A stretch of DNA of 5,518 nucleotides from Thiomargarita sp. (GTDB lineage: Bacteria; Pseudomonadota; Gammaproteobacteria; Beggiatoales; Beggiatoaceae), in assembly GCA_030635005.1 (NCBI GenBank), contig DAOVZS010000143.1:1-5518 (forward strand), given 5' to 3'. The first letter of the stretch is position 1, and each line of letters begins with the position of its first letter. Positions 4,692-5,518 of this stretch are shown piece after piece. A program made the position numbers and the translations under genes. Below the pieces are notes generated by a model. It ran no database searches, had not been told where the DNA came from, and was given only the letters and a program-made list of their open reading frames with translations.

Positions 4692-5518
4692 ATGAAAGTT
4701 ATCCCCTTAAAATATGGATCCATGTTTAAACATGCATTTGGGCAACCCGATATATTTTGTCAATTTGTCAAAGATATTTTAGACATAGACATTATCGTTG
4801 ATAAAGTTCATACAGAATATGAATACCCCAAACCTATTGGATTTGTACGGAGCATTTATGATCTGTTTGCAGAAGATAAAGAAAAAAGAATTATCGTCGA
4901 AATACAACATGTTAAATCAGAGGATTTTTTTGACCGTTTTTTATACTACCATTTAATCAGCATGGTAGAACAAGTGGGCGGTTATAAAGAATACTGTTTT
5001 GATCGCACGGTGTATACGATTGTAGTCCTTACCAGTACCCCTCGTGATGGCACGATTAATTTCAGCGGTGCTATCAGTGATATGAATCCTGTCAGTATAG
5101 ATGATGGAGAGATTATTGACATATATCCTCACCGTTTAATTTTTCTCTGCCCGCGTAAAGTAAATGAAAAAACCCCCCAACGTATCAAAAAATGGTTACA
5201 CTTTATTGAAGATTCACTAGACGGTGAAATGAATGAAAAGGAATATCAACATTCCCCATGGAAAAAAATTCTTGACACGATTCGAAAATATAGTACTGAT
5301 CCCAAAGTATTATCAGAAATTAAAGATGAGGCTGCATGGGATAAAGCAAATGAACGTTTTGCTAAAGAGGGGAGAGAGGATGGTATGGTAGCGGGAATGA
5401 AAAAAGGTATGGTAGCTGGTATAGCAAAGGGTAAAAAGGCTGGGATTGCAGAGGGCTTACAACAAGGACAACTCAAGATAGCCCAAGCCTTATTAGATGT
5501 ATTAGATGACAAAACCAT
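4692..5518 (+). CDS. Rpn/PD-(D/E)XK nuclease 'transposase-family' protein (partial, 3' end beyond window)
   Basis: The first 275 residues are present and no stop is reached. Residues 8-30 (YGSMFKHAFGQP followed by FVKDIL) match the N-terminus of the PDDEXK_2/YhgA-like (Rpn) family. The nuclease core follows: D57 in SIYDLFAED, then IIVEIQ with E70 and Q72, the D...E-x-Q active site of this group. Characterised Rpn proteins are DNA endonucleases that promote RecA-independent recombination; despite the 'transposase' label, they are not proven to move DNA. Residues 227-259 carry a glycine every fourth residue. The sequence after it (LKIAQALLDVLDD) looks like the usual helical C-terminus, so probably only a few tens of residues are missing. 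The start is the ATG at 4692, with a weak AGAG ribosome binding site in a palindrome. It is separated from the operon upstream by a stem-loop, so likely independently expressed. Confidence 0.85.
   Translation, partial: MKVIPLKYGSMFKHAFGQPDIFCQFVKDILDIDIIVDKVHTEYEYPKPIGFVRSIYDLFAEDKEKRIIVEIQHVKSEDFFDRFLYYHLISMVEQVGGYKEYCFDRTVYTIVVLTSTPRDGTINFSGAISDMNPVSIDDGEIIDIYPHRLIFLCPRKVNEKTPQRIKKWLHFIEDSLDGEMNEKEYQHSPWKKILDTIRKYSTDPKVLSEIKDEAAWDKANERFAKEGREDGMVAGMKKGMVAGIAKGKKAGIAEGLQQGQLKIAQALLDVLDDKT
5370..5468 (+). repeat. Glycine-ladder tetrad repeat in the tail of the Rpn-like protein
   Basis: Nine glycines (G227, 231, 235, 239, 243, 247, 251, 255, 259) are spaced exactly four residues apart, with Ala, Met, Lys and Ile between them. 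Part of it is a DNA-level repeat: GGTATGGTAGC occurs at 5382-5392 and again at 5406-5416, 24 bases (two 12-base tetrads) apart, suggesting growth by slippage or duplication. Confidence 0.75.

Noticed and set aside
5246..5518. - strand open frame opposite the glycine ladder
   Set aside because: Its Pro/Ala/Ile repeats (IPATIPFFIPATIP) are the antisense reading of the Gly-rich repeat of the nuclease gene.

Overview
The window is AT-rich and bacterial, with densely packed genes and several stand-alone accessory elements. A two-membrane cell is certain, because an outer-membrane porin with a signal peptide and a C-terminal Phe is encoded. The combination of a HicBA toxin-antitoxin pair, a PD-(D/E)XK 'transposase-like' nuclease of the Rpn type, a HEAT-repeat protein and a short non-autonomous element suggests a repeat-rich gammaproteobacterium. 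Large sulfur bacteria of the Beggiatoa/Thiomargarita type would fit, but this placement is an inference from style and not from a marker gene.

Layout. Positions 1-235 hold the last codons of a probable hicB antitoxin and a complete hicA toxin on the + strand, overlapping by 8 bases. Positions 257-435 hold what looks like a previously unannotated 169-bp miniature inverted-repeat element (262-430): 19-bp terminal inverted repeats matching at 17 of 19 positions (first 13 perfect), flanked by a perfect 5-bp direct repeat CTCTA. The element lies between the convergent hicA and porin genes, and the right copy of the duplication contains the porin stop codon. It carries two GC-rich hairpins that may serve as a terminator between the two genes.

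Positions 433-1614 (- strand) encode a putative porin of the Porin_5 type. Divergently, after an 80-bp intergenic region with a good -35 box for the porin, comes a two-gene operon: a 710-residue cytoplasmic HEAT-repeat protein (1695-3827) and, one base later, a 251-residue exported cupredoxin-like protein (3829-4584). The latter has an H-N / C-x2-H-x2-M ligand set spaced as in amicyanin, followed by a carboxypeptidase-regulatory-like beta-sandwich segment. The exported cupredoxin, the outer-membrane channel and the scaffold protein may form one envelope or redox module; no member of the set has a known substrate.

After a stem-loop at 4593-4628, an Rpn/PDDEXK-family nuclease gene starts at 4692 and runs off the window end. 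It has the D...E-x-Q active-site pattern and a nine-step glycine ladder (one Gly every four residues) in its C-terminal tail. No rRNA, tRNA, CRISPR array or riboswitch was recognised.
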